Of a DNA stretch of 64,000 nucleotides, positions 10,599-20,993 are shown in pieces. The stretch lies in NCBI RefSeq assembly GCF_001029105.3, contig NZ_CP011807.3, positions 496,001-560,000 on the forward strand, in the 5' to 3' direction. This DNA is from Pandoraea faecigallinarum. Lineage in GTDB: Bacteria; Pseudomonadota; Gammaproteobacteria; Burkholderiales; Burkholderiaceae. The translations under genes and the position numbers were made by a program. The notes beneath the pieces are model-generated. The model did not search any database. It was not told where the DNA came from and worked only from the letters and a program-made list of their open reading frames with translations. The first letter of the stretch is position 1; each line of letters opens with the position of its first letter.

Positions 10599-10622
10599 AA
10601 GCCTTCCTTTCATCAAATCTCT

Positions 10623-10637
10623 GCACCGATGTGGTGC
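10623..10637. promoter_or_regulatory. Candidate NtrC enhancer site
   Basis: GCACC-GATGT-GGTGC is a perfect 5-5-5 inverted repeat that matches the NtrC (GlnG) binding pattern. It sits about 275 bp upstream of the sigma-54 promoter of porin-glnK-amtB, a usual enhancer distance. It also lies just upstream of ubiK. Confidence 0.65.
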
Positions 10638-10913
10638 CTGCACCGTCAATGTGCTTTGCCGTGCCGATCGGACCGGTGCATGGTGGTGCATCCAATCTCG
10701 ACCTCAACGGTTGGCGCAACTCTAACACCGTTTTTTACGCCCAGCCAGCCAAGCGGTCCGCCCGACGGCTCTCCGATGCGCTTTTTGACTCCCGTTGCCG
10801 GGCTTCGTTGTTCTCTGTGTGTCGCCGGCCCACGTCGCCCCCCTCGGAATTTTGCCAATTTTTTATCCCGAAATTCGTATCTTGCGCGTCGCAGCGAGCG
10901 CGGTCGAAGGACC

Positions 10914-10929
10914 TGGCACGGGAGTTGCT
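10914..10929 (+). promoter_or_regulatory. Sigma-54 (RpoN) promoter for porin-glnK-amtB
   Basis: TGGCACG-GGAG-TTGCT matches the -24/-12 consensus TGGCACG-N4-TTGCW exactly, including the GG/GC spacing. It ends about 65 bp before the porin start codon. Nitrogen-limitation control by NtrC is the expected regulation for a glnK-amtB unit. Confidence 0.9.
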
Positions 10930-10993
10930 CTACTCGTTCGGAACCTGCCGCACGCTGTACCAAGACGTTGAATGATCAACTTAGGGGAAAGTG

Positions 10994-12179
<1,186 letters not shown>

Positions 12180-12204
12180 CGGTCCTACATAAGAGACAAC
12201 AATC

Positions 12205-13719
12205 ATGAAAAAACTGCTTGCCAAACTTTTGCTCGCCGTCGCCTTTACGGGTGCCGTGGGCCTCGGCTCGACCGCCGCGCTCGCGCAGGACGCTTCCGCG
12301 CCCGTCGCCGCTTCCGAGGCGAGCGCGCCCGCACCGGCCGCCGCGACGGCAACGCCTGCGGCCGCACCGGCAGCTCAGGCCGCAGCGCCTGCCGCCGCCG
12401 CACCCGTTCCGCCGAACAAGGGCGATACGGCGTGGCTGCTCACCTGCACCGCGTTCGTCATTCTCATGACGCTGCCCGGCCTGGGCCTGTTCTACGGCGG
12501 TCTGGTCCGCTCGAAGAACATGCTCTCGGTGCTGATGCAGTGCTTCATCATCTTCTCGCTCGTGGTCGTGCTGTGGGCGATCTATGGCTACAGCATCGCC
12601 TTCACGGAGGGCGGCGCGTTCTTCGGCGGCTTCGACCGTCTGTTCCTGAAGGGGATGACGCCGGACTCGGTCGCCGCGACCTTCAGCAAGGGCGTGAATG
12701 TGCCTGAGTATGCGTACATGGCGTTCCAGGCCGCGTTTGCCGCGATTACCTGTGCGCTGATCGTCGGCGCGTTCGCCGAGCGTGCCAGGTTCTCGGCCGT
12801 GCTGCTCTTTACCGTGATCTGGTTCACGTTCTCGTACCTGCCGATGGCTCACATGGTGTGGTTCTGGCCGGGGCCGGACGCGTATACCGACGCCGCTGCC
12901 GCCGACGCCGCCAATGCACACGCCGGCTGGCTGTTCCAGAAGGGCGCGCTCGACTACGCGGGCGGTACGGTGGTGCACATCAACGCGGCCATCGCCGGCC
13001 TGGTGGGCTCGTACATGGTCGGCAAGCGCGTGGGTTTCGGCAAGGAAGCGTTCAAGCCGCACTCGCTCACCATGACCATGATCGGTGCCTCGCTGCTCTG
13101 GTTCGGCTGGTTCGGTTTCAATGCCGGGTCGGGGCTGGAAGCCAACGGCGGCGCGGCACTTGCGTTCGTCAACACGCTGCTCGCTACCGCCGCGGCCACG
13201 CTGTCGTGGACGGCCGGTGAGTGGATCGGCAAGGGAAAGCCGTCGATGCTCGGTGGCGCCTCGGGAGCGGTGGCCGGTCTGGTGGCCGTGACGCCGGCTG
13301 CCGGTTTCGTCGGGCCGATGGGCTCGATCGTGCTCGGCCTGCTGGCCGGCCTGATCTGCCTGTGGGGCGTGAACGGTCTGAAGCGCCTGCTCAAGGCCGA
13401 CGACGCGCTCGACGTGTTCGGCGTGCACGGCGTGGGCGGCATGCTCGGCGCCATTCTGACGGGCGTGTTCGCTGCACCGTCGCTCGGCGGTACGGGCATC
13501 TACGACTACGTGGCCAATGCCGTCTCGAAGGACTATTCGATTGCCGGTCAGGTCTGGATTCAGTTTCAGGGCGTGCTGACCACGCTCGTGTGGTCGGGTG
13601 TGGTCGCCTTCATCGCCTTCAAGATCGCCGACATCCTGCTGGGGCTGCGCGTGCCGGAAGACGAAGAGCGCGAAGGTCTGGACATCACCTCGCACGGCGA
13701 ATCGGCTTACCACAACTGA
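12205..13719 (+). CDS. amtB: Ammonium transporter AmtB
   Basis: A 504-residue inner-membrane ammonium channel. A signal peptide and a roughly 45-residue Ala/Pro-rich periplasmic linker precede the core. The core starts at GDTAWLLTCTAFVILMTLPG and includes FYGGLVRSKN, AFAERARFSAV and the pore-histidine regions FGVHGVGGMLGAI and VVHINAAIAGLVGS. The stop is followed by a strong terminator. GlnK, encoded 25 bp upstream, is its regulator. Confidence 0.95.
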   Translation: MKKLLAKLLLAVAFTGAVGLGSTAALAQDASAPVAASEASAPAPAAATATPAAAPAAQAAAPAAAAPVPPNKGDTAWLLTCTAFVILMTLPGLGLFYGGLVRSKNMLSVLMQCFIIFSLVVVLWAIYGYSIAFTEGGAFFGGFDRLFLKGMTPDSVAATFSKGVNVPEYAYMAFQAAFAAITCALIVGAFAERARFSAVLLFTVIWFTFSYLPMAHMVWFWPGPDAYTDAAAADAANAHAGWLFQKGALDYAGGTVVHINAAIAGLVGSYMVGKRVGFGKEAFKPHSLTMTMIGASLLWFGWFGFNAGSGLEANGGAALAFVNTLLATAAATLSWTAGEWIGKGKPSMLGGASGAVAGLVAVTPAAGFVGPMGSIVLGLLAGLICLWGVNGLKRLLKADDALDVFGVHGVGGMLGAILTGVFAAPSLGGTGIYDYVANAVSKDYSIAGQVWIQFQGVLTTLVWSGVVAFIAFKIADILLGLRVPEDEEREGLDITSHGESAYHN

Positions 13720-13813
13720 TTTGCGCGGACCCAGGCAAGAAATTGCCCGGCGCTGGCCGGGCCGACGAAAGGAGTCGCTGGTGGCCGGACGGACAGCCGG
13801 CACCGGCATTGCG

Positions 13814-13842
13814 CGGGCACCCGTTCGGGTGCCCGTTTTTTT
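13814..13842 (+). terminator. Rho-independent terminator after amtB
   Basis: CGGGCACCCG pairs with CGGGTGCCCG and is followed by seven T. It ends the porin-glnK-amtB transcript, about 95 bp past the amtB stop. Confidence 0.92.
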
Positions 13843-13993
13843 GCCTTGCGATTCCCTGTTTCGTCCCCATGTCCTCTCACCGCAGCGTTGCGCCGCGGTT
13901 TCCCGGCCGGAGCCCCTTCGCGGGGCATGGCAAACGGCGGGACGGCCGGGCGGATGCTCTACAATCGATATTCCATCTGGATATGAGAGAAGC

Positions 13994-15283
13994 ATGGTTC
14001 CGCATCTCGTCACGGCCCTGAAAGGCCCTCTGCTCGACCTGGAAAAGAAGATTCTCGATGCGACGCCCGCCATCGAGCGCTGGTTCCGGCTCGAGTGGCA
14101 GGAACATACGCCGCCGTTCTACTGTTCGGTCGACTTGCGAAATGCCGGTTTCAAGCTCGCTCCCGTCGACACCAATCTCTTTCCCGGCGGCTTCAACAAT
14201 CTGGCGCCCGAGGTACTGCCGCTGGCCGTGCAGGCCGCGATGGCAGCCATCGAGAAGATTTGCCCCGACGCCAAGAACCTGCTGCTGATTCCCGAACGTC
14301 ATACGCGTAACTCGTTCTACTTGCAGAACATCGCTCGGCTGTCGACGATCATGCGTCATGCCGGCCTGAATGTGCGCCTGGGCAGTCTGTCGGACGACAT
14401 CGCCGAGCCGACGACCATCGAACTGCCCGACGGGCAGCATGTGGTCATCGAACCGCTGGAGCGCACGCCGCGACGTCTGGGGCTCAAGAACTTCGACCCC
14501 TGTTCGATCCTGCTCAATAACGATCTGTCCGCCGGTATTCCGCCGATCCTCGAAGGACTGCACGAGCAGTACCTGCTGCCGCCGCTGCATGCCGGCTGGG
14601 CCATGCGTCGCAAGAGTCAGCATTTTTCGGCGTACGACGATATCGTCAAGAAGTTCGCGAAGATGATCGACGTCGATCAATGGATGCTCAACCCGTACTT
14701 CGCGAAGTGCGAGGGCATCGACTTCGACGAGCGTGTGGGCGAGGAGAAACTCGCCGACACGGTCGACGCGGTACTCAAGAAGATCAACAAGAAATACCGC
14801 GAATACGGCATCACGGAGAAGCCGTTCGTCGTCATCAAGGCCGATGCGGGAACCTACGGCATGGGCGTGATGATGGTGCGCGACGCCGCCGAGATCAAGA
14901 ACCTCAATCGCCGCGAGCGCACGAAGATGAGCGTGGTGAAGGAGGGGCTCGAAGTCCACGACGTGATCGTGCAGGAAGGTGTCTACACATTCGAGCGTAT
15001 CAACGAAGCCGTGGCCGAGCCCGTCGTCTACATGATCGATCGCTACGTCGTGGGGGGCTTCTATCGCGTACATACCGGACGCGGCACCGACGAGAATCTG
15101 AACGCCCCGGGCATGCATTTTGTGCCGCTTGCGTTCGAACACACCGCGCTGCCCGACGTTCATGCCAAACCGGGCGCGGCACCCCCCAATCGCTTCTACA
15201 TGTACGGCGTGGTGGCGCGTCTGGCGCTGCTGGCGGCATCGGTCGAACTCGAACGCACCGATCCGGACCCGGAAACGTATTGA
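13994..15283 (+). CDS. gshA: Glutamate-cysteine ligase, proteobacterial GshA (PF08886) type
   Basis: A 429-residue enzyme of the GshA family found in beta- and some gamma-proteobacteria, unrelated in length and sequence to E. coli GshA. Typical stretches are NAGFKLAPVDTNLFPGGFNN, IPERHTRN and KADAGTYGMGVM. It joins glutamate and cysteine with ATP, the first step of glutathione synthesis in the cytoplasm. gshB lies about 1.9 kb downstream, beyond a LuxR-type regulator. A TACAAT hexamer at 13960-13965 may be the -10 element. Confidence 0.93.
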   Translation: MVPHLVTALKGPLLDLEKKILDATPAIERWFRLEWQEHTPPFYCSVDLRNAGFKLAPVDTNLFPGGFNNLAPEVLPLAVQAAMAAIEKICPDAKNLLLIPERHTRNSFYLQNIARLSTIMRHAGLNVRLGSLSDDIAEPTTIELPDGQHVVIEPLERTPRRLGLKNFDPCSILLNNDLSAGIPPILEGLHEQYLLPPLHAGWAMRRKSQHFSAYDDIVKKFAKMIDVDQWMLNPYFAKCEGIDFDERVGEEKLADTVDAVLKKINKKYREYGITEKPFVVIKADAGTYGMGVMMVRDAAEIKNLNRRERTKMSVVKEGLEVHDVIVQEGVYTFERINEAVAEPVVYMIDRYVVGGFYRVHTGRGTDENLNAPGMHFVPLAFEHTALPDVHAKPGAAPPNRFYMYGVVARLALLAASVELERTDPDPETY

Positions 15284-15740
15284 GGCGTGTCCGCCGTAGG
15301 CACCGACCGTGGCGCGGAGTGACGGTATGCCGCGTACTTTCGGTTTCGGCGATGCTTTGAGAAGTTTCTGATTTTGAAGTGGGACCGTGTCCGTGTGGCG
15401 GTGGTCTCGCGCGCTTCCCGCCCTGAGAAGCGAAAAGAAAAAGACGCCCGGCTGGCCCCCCGACTAGCCGGGCGTCACATTTACCGGCCGCCTCATGCAA
15501 CGGCCGGAAATCGGGGCGTTCCTGAGTGGTCCCCCCCGCAAACTGGTTTCCTGCGCATTCCCTTCGTCCGACGGATCGGTGTACTGTGCCGATCCGTCGT
15601 CGGGTTCGCGTCAGCCATGAAGCGATGATGAGGCGGTTTGACGCGTCCAACATCCCCCGAATGGGGGATGCCCGTTGGTATTCAAGTGGAATAAGAAATT
15701 TCCTCGGCGATCCCCGAAGTCGCCGTGGAGGGGGAGAGAC
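15284..15740 (+). other. gshA-regulator intergenic region
   Basis: About 457 bases with the hairpin at 15443-15476 and otherwise no supported gene. The regulator frame stays open to 15675, but the strong ribosome site (GGAGGGGGAGAG) sits just before ATG 15741. Confidence 0.55.
15443..15476. terminator. Bidirectional-looking hairpin after gshA
   Basis: GACGCCCGGCT and AGCCGGGCGTC form an 11-bp perfect stem. The left side is A-rich (AAAAGAAAAA), giving a T-tract only on the minus strand; on the plus strand the tail is ACATTT. It most likely ends gshA transcription. Confidence 0.7.
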
Positions 15741-17057
15741 ATGCGGATGCAGGGCGATTTGCGCACATGCCTTCGTCAACTCCATCAGTTGCCGGGCTCG
15801 ATACTCGGTTATCTGCCGCTCTGGCTGGAGACGCTGCGGCGCTGGCTGGATGCGGACGGCGTGGCGGCGCTCTGGTGTCACCTGCCGGGCGAGATGGGCG
15901 ACGCAGGTGAGGCGGGCGGCCCGGTCGCCGACGCCGGAACGACAGGCGCCACCTGCTGGTATGCGCCCCAGGCGCCCGTCTTCGCCTGCGAGCGTCTCGC
16001 CGCGTGCGGCTGGACGATGCCGTCGATGACCGAGTTGCAACAGTCGCTGGCCGGCGCCCGGGTGCTGCGCGGACATGCGCGGCGGGGGGGCCATCGTCCC
16101 GATGTGGCAATGCTTCGCCGTCCCCCGGCGCTTGACGCCTGCCTGCCGGGCAGCGAGGTGCTCGACGTCTGTGTGCTGCCGATGGCGCGGACCGCCGACG
16201 TGTCCGGTGCTTGCCACGATGGCACCGCGGCGGGCACGGCCCCTATTGGCGCCTTGCGTTTGCTGGTGTCGCGAGGTGACGGACGGCCCGCCTTCACGTC
16301 GCGCGAAATCGATGCCTTCGAAATGGCGGCCGGAGAGTTCGGCACGGCGCCCGAACGCTCGCCCCTCCCCGATCTTGCATCTTTCCCGTCGCTCCCGTTT
16401 TTCCCACCGTTGGCGCTCACCGTGCCGGCAACGGCGGGCCATGTGCCTGACGCCAGCGGTGGTGCGAATGCCATCGATAGCGTGAGTGCGATCTGCGGCG
16501 ACATCTCAGGCATGCTCGTGTGGCATCGTCGCCAACCGGAGTGGGCCGACCCCGCGGCGCTGGCGCTCATGCGCCGTGTCTGGCAGCCGGTGCCTGGACA
16601 GGCATGGACGGACGCCTGTGTCGTGGTGCGGGCGTGCCAGCGTCTTGCGGACGAACTGACACGCCATCCGGGTTCTCATCCGCCGCAAGGCGCCCAGGTC
16701 GGCGCGCGCGTGCCGGTGCCGGGCGGCACGCTGCATCTTCACGCCACCCATCTATGCGGCATGGGGGGAAGCGCCACGGAGCGCGTGCGCGTCGCGCTGC
16801 ACCTCGCCGTGCCGCCCGCCGTCCGGCTGTTGCAGCGTTTGTGGAGGACGGCGCTTACGCCCGTGCAGCGGGAGATTGCAATGCGTTTGCTCGCTGGTCA
16901 GTCACGCGCACAGACGCGCGAAGCGTGTGCGATCGGCGCCCAGACGCTCAAGACGCATTTGTCGCTCATGCGCGCGCGCCTGGATCCGGTGCGCGATGCG
17001 CCGCTGTTGCTCGGTCTTGGCGGCGGCGCGATGGGCGCAAACGCACACCCACGCTGA
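15741..17057 (+). CDS. LuxR-type helix-turn-helix regulator
   Basis: A 438-residue protein whose C-terminus (ALTPVQREIAMRLLAGQSRA...IGAQTLKTHLSLMRARL) resembles a LuxR/GerE DNA-binding domain, somewhat diverged from consensus. The N-terminal 330 residues are rich in Ala, Pro and Cys and show no domain I recognise; there is no receiver or clear autoinducer pocket. It lies between gshA and gshB on the same strand, so it could adjust glutathione synthesis, but nothing in the sequence proves this. The start is set by the GGAGGGGGAGAG ribosome site. Confidence 0.75.
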   Translation: MRMQGDLRTCLRQLHQLPGSILGYLPLWLETLRRWLDADGVAALWCHLPGEMGDAGEAGGPVADAGTTGATCWYAPQAPVFACERLAACGWTMPSMTELQQSLAGARVLRGHARRGGHRPDVAMLRRPPALDACLPGSEVLDVCVLPMARTADVSGACHDGTAAGTAPIGALRLLVSRGDGRPAFTSREIDAFEMAAGEFGTAPERSPLPDLASFPSLPFFPPLALTVPATAGHVPDASGGANAIDSVSAICGDISGMLVWHRRQPEWADPAALALMRRVWQPVPGQAWTDACVVVRACQRLADELTRHPGSHPPQGAQVGARVPVPGGTLHLHATHLCGMGGSATERVRVALHLAVPPAVRLLQRLWRTALTPVQREIAMRLLAGQSRAQTREACAIGAQTLKTHLSLMRARLDPVRDAPLLLGLGGGAMGANAHPR

Positions 17058-17191
17058 TTTTCCGCCTTCAGCGCAGCCCCGGCACTCGCCGACGCGGTGC
17101 GCAGCGGCAAAACGATGCCTCGGCTAGAATAGATGCCTGTCGCCGCAGCTTGCGGTGTGTGCATCCGAACCCCCAAGACTCCCGCCGATCG

Positions 17192-18130
17192 ATGCAGATT
17201 CTCTTTATCGCCGACCCGCTCGACCAATTCAAGATTTACAAGGACACCACGTTTTCGATGATGCGTGAAGGCGCGCGTCGCGGGCATCGCATCTTCGCGT
17301 GCGAGCCGCACGAGATGGCGTGGCAAGGCGCGACGGTCGATGCGCGCGTGAAGGAAATTCGTCTGACCGGCGATGCCGGCGTCTGGTACGAAGTCGTGGA
17401 TACGCGTGTGGTCGCGCTTACCGAGTTCGACGCGGTACTCATGCGCAAGGACCCGCCGTTCGACATGGAGTACATCAACGCCACCTGGCTGCTCGAAATT
17501 GCGGAGCGTGCCGGGGCGCGAGTCTTCAACAAGCCGAGCGCGATTCGTGACCATTCCGAAAAACTGGCCATTGCCGAATTTGGGCAGTTCGTGGCGCCGA
17601 CGCTCGTCACGCGCGATGCGGCGCGTCTGCGCGCTTTCCATGCGGAACACGGCGACGTGATTTACAAGCCGCTCGACGGCATGGGCGGCACGGGCGTGTT
17701 CCGTATTGGCCCGGACGGCCGCAACCTCGGGTCGGTCATCGAAATGCTGGGAGAGAACGGCGCGCGCTCGGTGATGGCGCAACGCTTCATCCCCGACATC
17801 AAGCTGGGCGACAAGCGCGTGCTCGTGATCGGCGGCAAAGTGGTGCCGCACTCGCTCGCGCGCATTCCGCAGGGTAACGAAGTGCGCGGCAACCTCGCGG
17901 CGGGCGGTCTCGGCGAAGCGCGCGACCTGTCCGCGCGGGATCGGCAGATTGCGCAGGCGCTGGGCCCGATTCTTTGGGAACGCGGCCTGCTGCTCGTTGG
18001 CCTCGACGTCATCGGCGATTACCTGACGGAAGTCAACGTCACAAGTCCGACGTGCTTCCAGGAAATCACCGAGCAGACGGGTTTCGACGTACCGAAGATG
18101 TTTATCGACGCGCTGGAACTGGCTGTCTGA
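17192..18130 (+). CDS. gshB: Glutathione synthetase
   Basis: A 312-residue ATP-grasp enzyme that adds glycine to gamma-glutamylcysteine. It has the family N-terminus MQILFIADPLDQFKIYKDTT, the ATP-grasp core YKPLDGMGGTGVFR, the RIPQGNEVRGNLAAGG motif and the metal-binding VNVTSPTCFQEI. It completes glutathione synthesis with gshA upstream and is followed by the PTS genes. Confidence 0.95.
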   Translation: MQILFIADPLDQFKIYKDTTFSMMREGARRGHRIFACEPHEMAWQGATVDARVKEIRLTGDAGVWYEVVDTRVVALTEFDAVLMRKDPPFDMEYINATWLLEIAERAGARVFNKPSAIRDHSEKLAIAEFGQFVAPTLVTRDAARLRAFHAEHGDVIYKPLDGMGGTGVFRIGPDGRNLGSVIEMLGENGARSVMAQRFIPDIKLGDKRVLVIGGKVVPHSLARIPQGNEVRGNLAAGGLGEARDLSARDRQIAQALGPILWERGLLLVGLDVIGDYLTEVNVTSPTCFQEITEQTGFDVPKMFIDALELAV

Positions 18131-18211
18131 CACCGGCGATCTGAGGGCCAGCCTGCCGGCAATGCTGTTTGGGATAGATCCTAACCCGATGAAATTTCAG
18201 GATTAATTCGG

Positions 18212-18249
18212 GATTTTGGCGCGCCTGCTAAAATAAGAATCCCAAAATC
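18212..18249. promoter_or_regulatory. Inverted repeat upstream of the PTS genes
   Basis: GATTTTGG (18212-18219) and CCAAAATC (18242-18249) form an 8-bp inverted repeat around an AT-rich TAAAAT (-10-like) sequence, 67 bp before the EIIA start. It may be an operator or a leader hairpin; there is no direct evidence for either. Confidence 0.35.
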
Positions 18250-18315
18250 GACAGGTTCGCGTTCGCCGTTGTGTTTGTATCCCGAACACCCGCGGCGCCC
18301 GGCGTACCTAGCATC

Positions 18316-18729
18316 ATGGCTGGAATTCTGATCATTGCCCACGCACCGCTGGCCTCGGCCCTTCGCGAGTGCGTTTCGCATATCTACGGCGGGTGTCCGT
18401 CGCGCATCGGCGCGATCGACGTCGTTCCCGACCAGGACACGGCGGCGCTCGTAGACGTCGCAAAAGAACGCCTTGCGCAACTTCGCGAAGAGAACGGCGT
18501 GCTGGTGCTCACCGATCTGTTCGGGGCGACGCCGTCGAACGTGGCGGCGCAACTGGTGGGGCCGACAGTGCGCGTGCTCGCGGGGGTGAATCTGTCGATG
18601 CTCATCAAAGCGGTGTGCTATCGCTCGGTGCCGCTCGACACGCTGGCGGAGAAGGTGCTCGCGGGTGGATCTAAAGGTATTCTGGAAGTCGGCGCGGGTG
18701 CGCCGGCCACACACACTACGTCACACTGA
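18316..18729 (+). CDS. PTS system mannose/fructose-type EIIA component
   Basis: A 137-residue IIA-Man domain. Phosphorylated histidine H9 lies in LIIAHAPLASAL, and LTDLFGATPSNVA is the second family motif. No EIIB, EIIC or EIID gene is present nearby, and HPr and EI follow directly. Such incomplete PTS sets in beta-proteobacteria are regarded as regulatory phosphorelays rather than sugar importers. Confidence 0.92.
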   Translation: MAGILIIAHAPLASALRECVSHIYGGCPSRIGAIDVVPDQDTAALVDVAKERLAQLREENGVLVLTDLFGATPSNVAAQLVGPTVRVLAGVNLSMLIKAVCYRSVPLDTLAEKVLAGGSKGILEVGAGAPATHTTSH

Positions 18730-18732
18730 AAC

Positions 18733-19002
18733 ATGCTTCGACAAGAAACGACGATCGTAAATAAATTGGGCTTGCATGCCCGGGCATCTGCAAAGCTGAC
18801 GCAACTGGCGGCGAAATTTCAGAGTGAGGTCTGGCTGACCCGCAACGGTCGGCGCATCAATGCAAAAAGCATTATGGGCGTCATGATGCTGGCAGCGGGG
18901 ATCGGATCGAAGGTCGAAGTCGAAACCGAAGGCTCGGACGAAGCGCAGGCGATGCAGGAAATTCTCGACCTCATTGCGAACAAGTTCGGCGAGGGGGAAT
19001 AA
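18733..19002 (+). CDS. ptsH: Phosphocarrier protein HPr
   Basis: An 89-residue HPr with active-site H15 in LGLHARAS and S46 in NAKSIMGVMML, the site used by HPr kinase. It passes phosphate from EI to the EIIA encoded 3 bp upstream. The intact S46 motif would allow HprK control; hprK is not in the window. Confidence 0.95.
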   Translation: MLRQETTIVNKLGLHARASAKLTQLAAKFQSEVWLTRNGRRINAKSIMGVMMLAAGIGSKVEVETEGSDEAQAMQEILDLIANKFGEGE

Positions 19003-19144
19003 CACACGGCTGTGGCGATGCGGCCTCGGCAGGCGCGCCGTGTCATGCCGGCCGTGCTTTCACCGCACCGCCGCTCCCTGTCCGCAACGACAGCAAACAC
19101 ACAGATTACGGTTGAATCACCGCCTCTGAACTGGGGAGACTCCC

Positions 19145-20881
19145 TTGTCTTTCACCCTGCACGGCATTCCCGTTTCCCGCGGCATCGCGATCGGACGCGC
19201 TTATCTGCTTGCGCCCGCCACGCTCGATGTGCCCCACTATCTGCTCGATCCCAGCCAGATCGATGACGAGATCGCGCGCTTCGAAAGCGCTCAGGCGACT
19301 GTCCAGCAAGAACTCGACACGCTCAAGGAAGAACTGCCGGACGATGCGCCCGGCGAGATGGGCGCGTTTCTCGATGTCCACTCGCTGATCCTCAACGACG
19401 CGCTGCTCGTCGATGCGGTGGTCAAGCTCATTCGCGAGCGTCGCTATAACGCGGAGTGGGCGCTGACCACACAGCTCGAAGTGCTTGTCGCGCGCTTCGA
19501 AGACATCGAAGACGAATATCTGCGCGAGCGGCGTGCCGACATCGAACAGGTGACCGAGCGTGTGCTCAAGGCGCTCGCGGGCGCCCCCGGCATGCGCCAC
19601 GTGGCGGCCGAGACGCCGCGCGACGACATGATCGTCGTGGCCCGCGACATCGCTCCGGCCGACATGCTGCAATTCAAGTCGCAGACGTTCAAGGGCTTCG
19701 TGACGGACCTTGGCGGGAAGACGTCGCACACGGCCATCGTCGCGCGCAGTCTCGGCATTCCCGCGGCGGTCGGCGTGGCGCAGGCGAGTCTGCTCATCAA
19801 GCAGGACGACGTCATCATCATCGACGGCGATCATGGCATCGTCATCGTCGATCCGGCACCGATCGTGCTGGAAGAGTACAGCTACCGGCAAAGCGAGCGC
19901 GCGCTCGAAGAGCGGCGCTTGCAGCGGCTCAAGCATTCGCCGGCGCAGACCATCGACGGCACGCACATCGAGTTGCTCGCCAATATCGAATTGCCGGAAG
20001 ACGCCAGGACGGCGGTCGAAGCCGGCGCGGTGGGGGTCGGGCTGTTCCGCACGGAATTTCTCTTCATGAACGAGGAGGAAGCGCCGGAGGAAGAGGCGCA
20101 GTTCGAGGCGTACAAGCGCGCCGTCGAAGCGATGCAGGGGCTGCCGCTCACGATCCGGACCATCGACGTGGGGGCCGACAAGCCGCTCGACAGCCACGAG
20201 ACGTACGAAACCGCGCCGAACCCGGCGCTCGGGCTGCGTGCGATTCGCTGGAGCCTGTCGGAGCCGCGGATGTTCCTCACCCAGCTGCGCGCCATTTTGC
20301 GTGCTTCGGCGTTCGGCAAGGTGCAGATTCTGTTCCCGATGCTCGCCCACGCCCAGGAAATCGATCAGACGCTCGAACTCGTGCGCGAAGCCAAGTCGCA
20401 GTTGGACACGGCAGGCCTGCTGTACGACCCGAACGTCAAACTCGGCGCGATGATCGAGGTGCCGGCAGCCGCGCTCACGGTGCCGATGTTCCTCAAGCGT
20501 CTCGACTTCCTGTCCATCGGCACGAACGACCTGATTCAGTACACGCTGGCCATCGACCGGGCGGACAATGCCGTCGCCCATCTGTACGATCCGCTGCATC
20601 CGGCCGTCCTGCGTTTGATCGCCATGACGATTCGCGAAGCCCACGCGTTCGGCGTGCCGGTCGCGGTGTGCGGCGAGATGGCAGGGGATCCGACGGCGAC
20701 ACGGTTGCTGCTCGGCATGGGGCTGCGGGAGTTTTCGATGCACCCGAGCCAGTTGCTTCAGGTCAAGCAGGAAATCCTGCGGGCGCATTTGCCCGATCTC
20801 GAACGCCCGGTCCAGGAACTGCTCGCGGCGACCGAGCCGGAGGAAATGCAGGCGGCGTTGGCACGCCTTGCCGTGGCCTGA
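19145..20881 (+). CDS. ptsI: PTS enzyme I (PEP-protein phosphotransferase)
   Basis: A 578-residue enzyme I that moves phosphate from phosphoenolpyruvate to HPr. The swivel-domain histidine motif is GGKTSHTAIVARSLGIPA; the PEP-barrel motifs are GVGLFRTEFLFM, SIGTNDLIQYTLAIDR and CGEMAGDP. The start appears to be TTG 19145, preceded by GGGGAGA, because the protein must begin near FTLHGIPVSRGIAIGRA and no ATG fits. It is the third gene of the EIIA-HPr-EI unit and is followed by a strong terminator. Confidence 0.94.
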   Translation: MSFTLHGIPVSRGIAIGRAYLLAPATLDVPHYLLDPSQIDDEIARFESAQATVQQELDTLKEELPDDAPGEMGAFLDVHSLILNDALLVDAVVKLIRERRYNAEWALTTQLEVLVARFEDIEDEYLRERRADIEQVTERVLKALAGAPGMRHVAAETPRDDMIVVARDIAPADMLQFKSQTFKGFVTDLGGKTSHTAIVARSLGIPAAVGVAQASLLIKQDDVIIIDGDHGIVIVDPAPIVLEEYSYRQSERALEERRLQRLKHSPAQTIDGTHIELLANIELPEDARTAVEAGAVGVGLFRTEFLFMNEEEAPEEEAQFEAYKRAVEAMQGLPLTIRTIDVGADKPLDSHETYETAPNPALGLRAIRWSLSEPRMFLTQLRAILRASAFGKVQILFPMLAHAQEIDQTLELVREAKSQLDTAGLLYDPNVKLGAMIEVPAAALTVPMFLKRLDFLSIGTNDLIQYTLAIDRADNAVAHLYDPLHPAVLRLIAMTIREAHAFGVPVAVCGEMAGDPTATRLLLGMGLREFSMHPSQLLQVKQEILRAHLPDLERPVQELLAATEPEEMQAALARLAVA

Positions 20882-20907
20882 GAGGGGGATATTGCTGCAG
20901 ACGAAAA

Positions 20908-20941
20908 AGCGGACGTCCCCTTGAGGGGCGTCCGCTTTTTT
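20908..20941 (+). terminator. Rho-independent terminator after ptsI
   Basis: AGCGGACG and CGTCCGCT form the outer stem around CCCC-TTGA-GGGG, followed by six T. It ends the PTS operon, 27 bp past the ptsI stop, before convergent moeB. Confidence 0.93.
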
Positions 20942-20993
20942 GCGCTTGTTTTTGGGATGGCGCCGAGCTCTTCATCGGGCATTACCCATTTGT

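Larger units (their letters stand above)
10599..10993 (+). other. Regulatory spacer upstream of porin-glnK-amtB
   Basis: About 395 bases between divergent ubiK and the porin gene, with no supported gene. It carries an NtrC-like site near its left end and a perfect sigma-54 promoter near its right end (listed separately). Confidence 0.7.

Noticed and set aside
18733..20881. A sugar-transporting PTS
   Set aside because: Only EIIA, HPr and EI are encoded; no EIIB, EIIC or EIID gene is present, so a regulatory phosphorelay is more likely.
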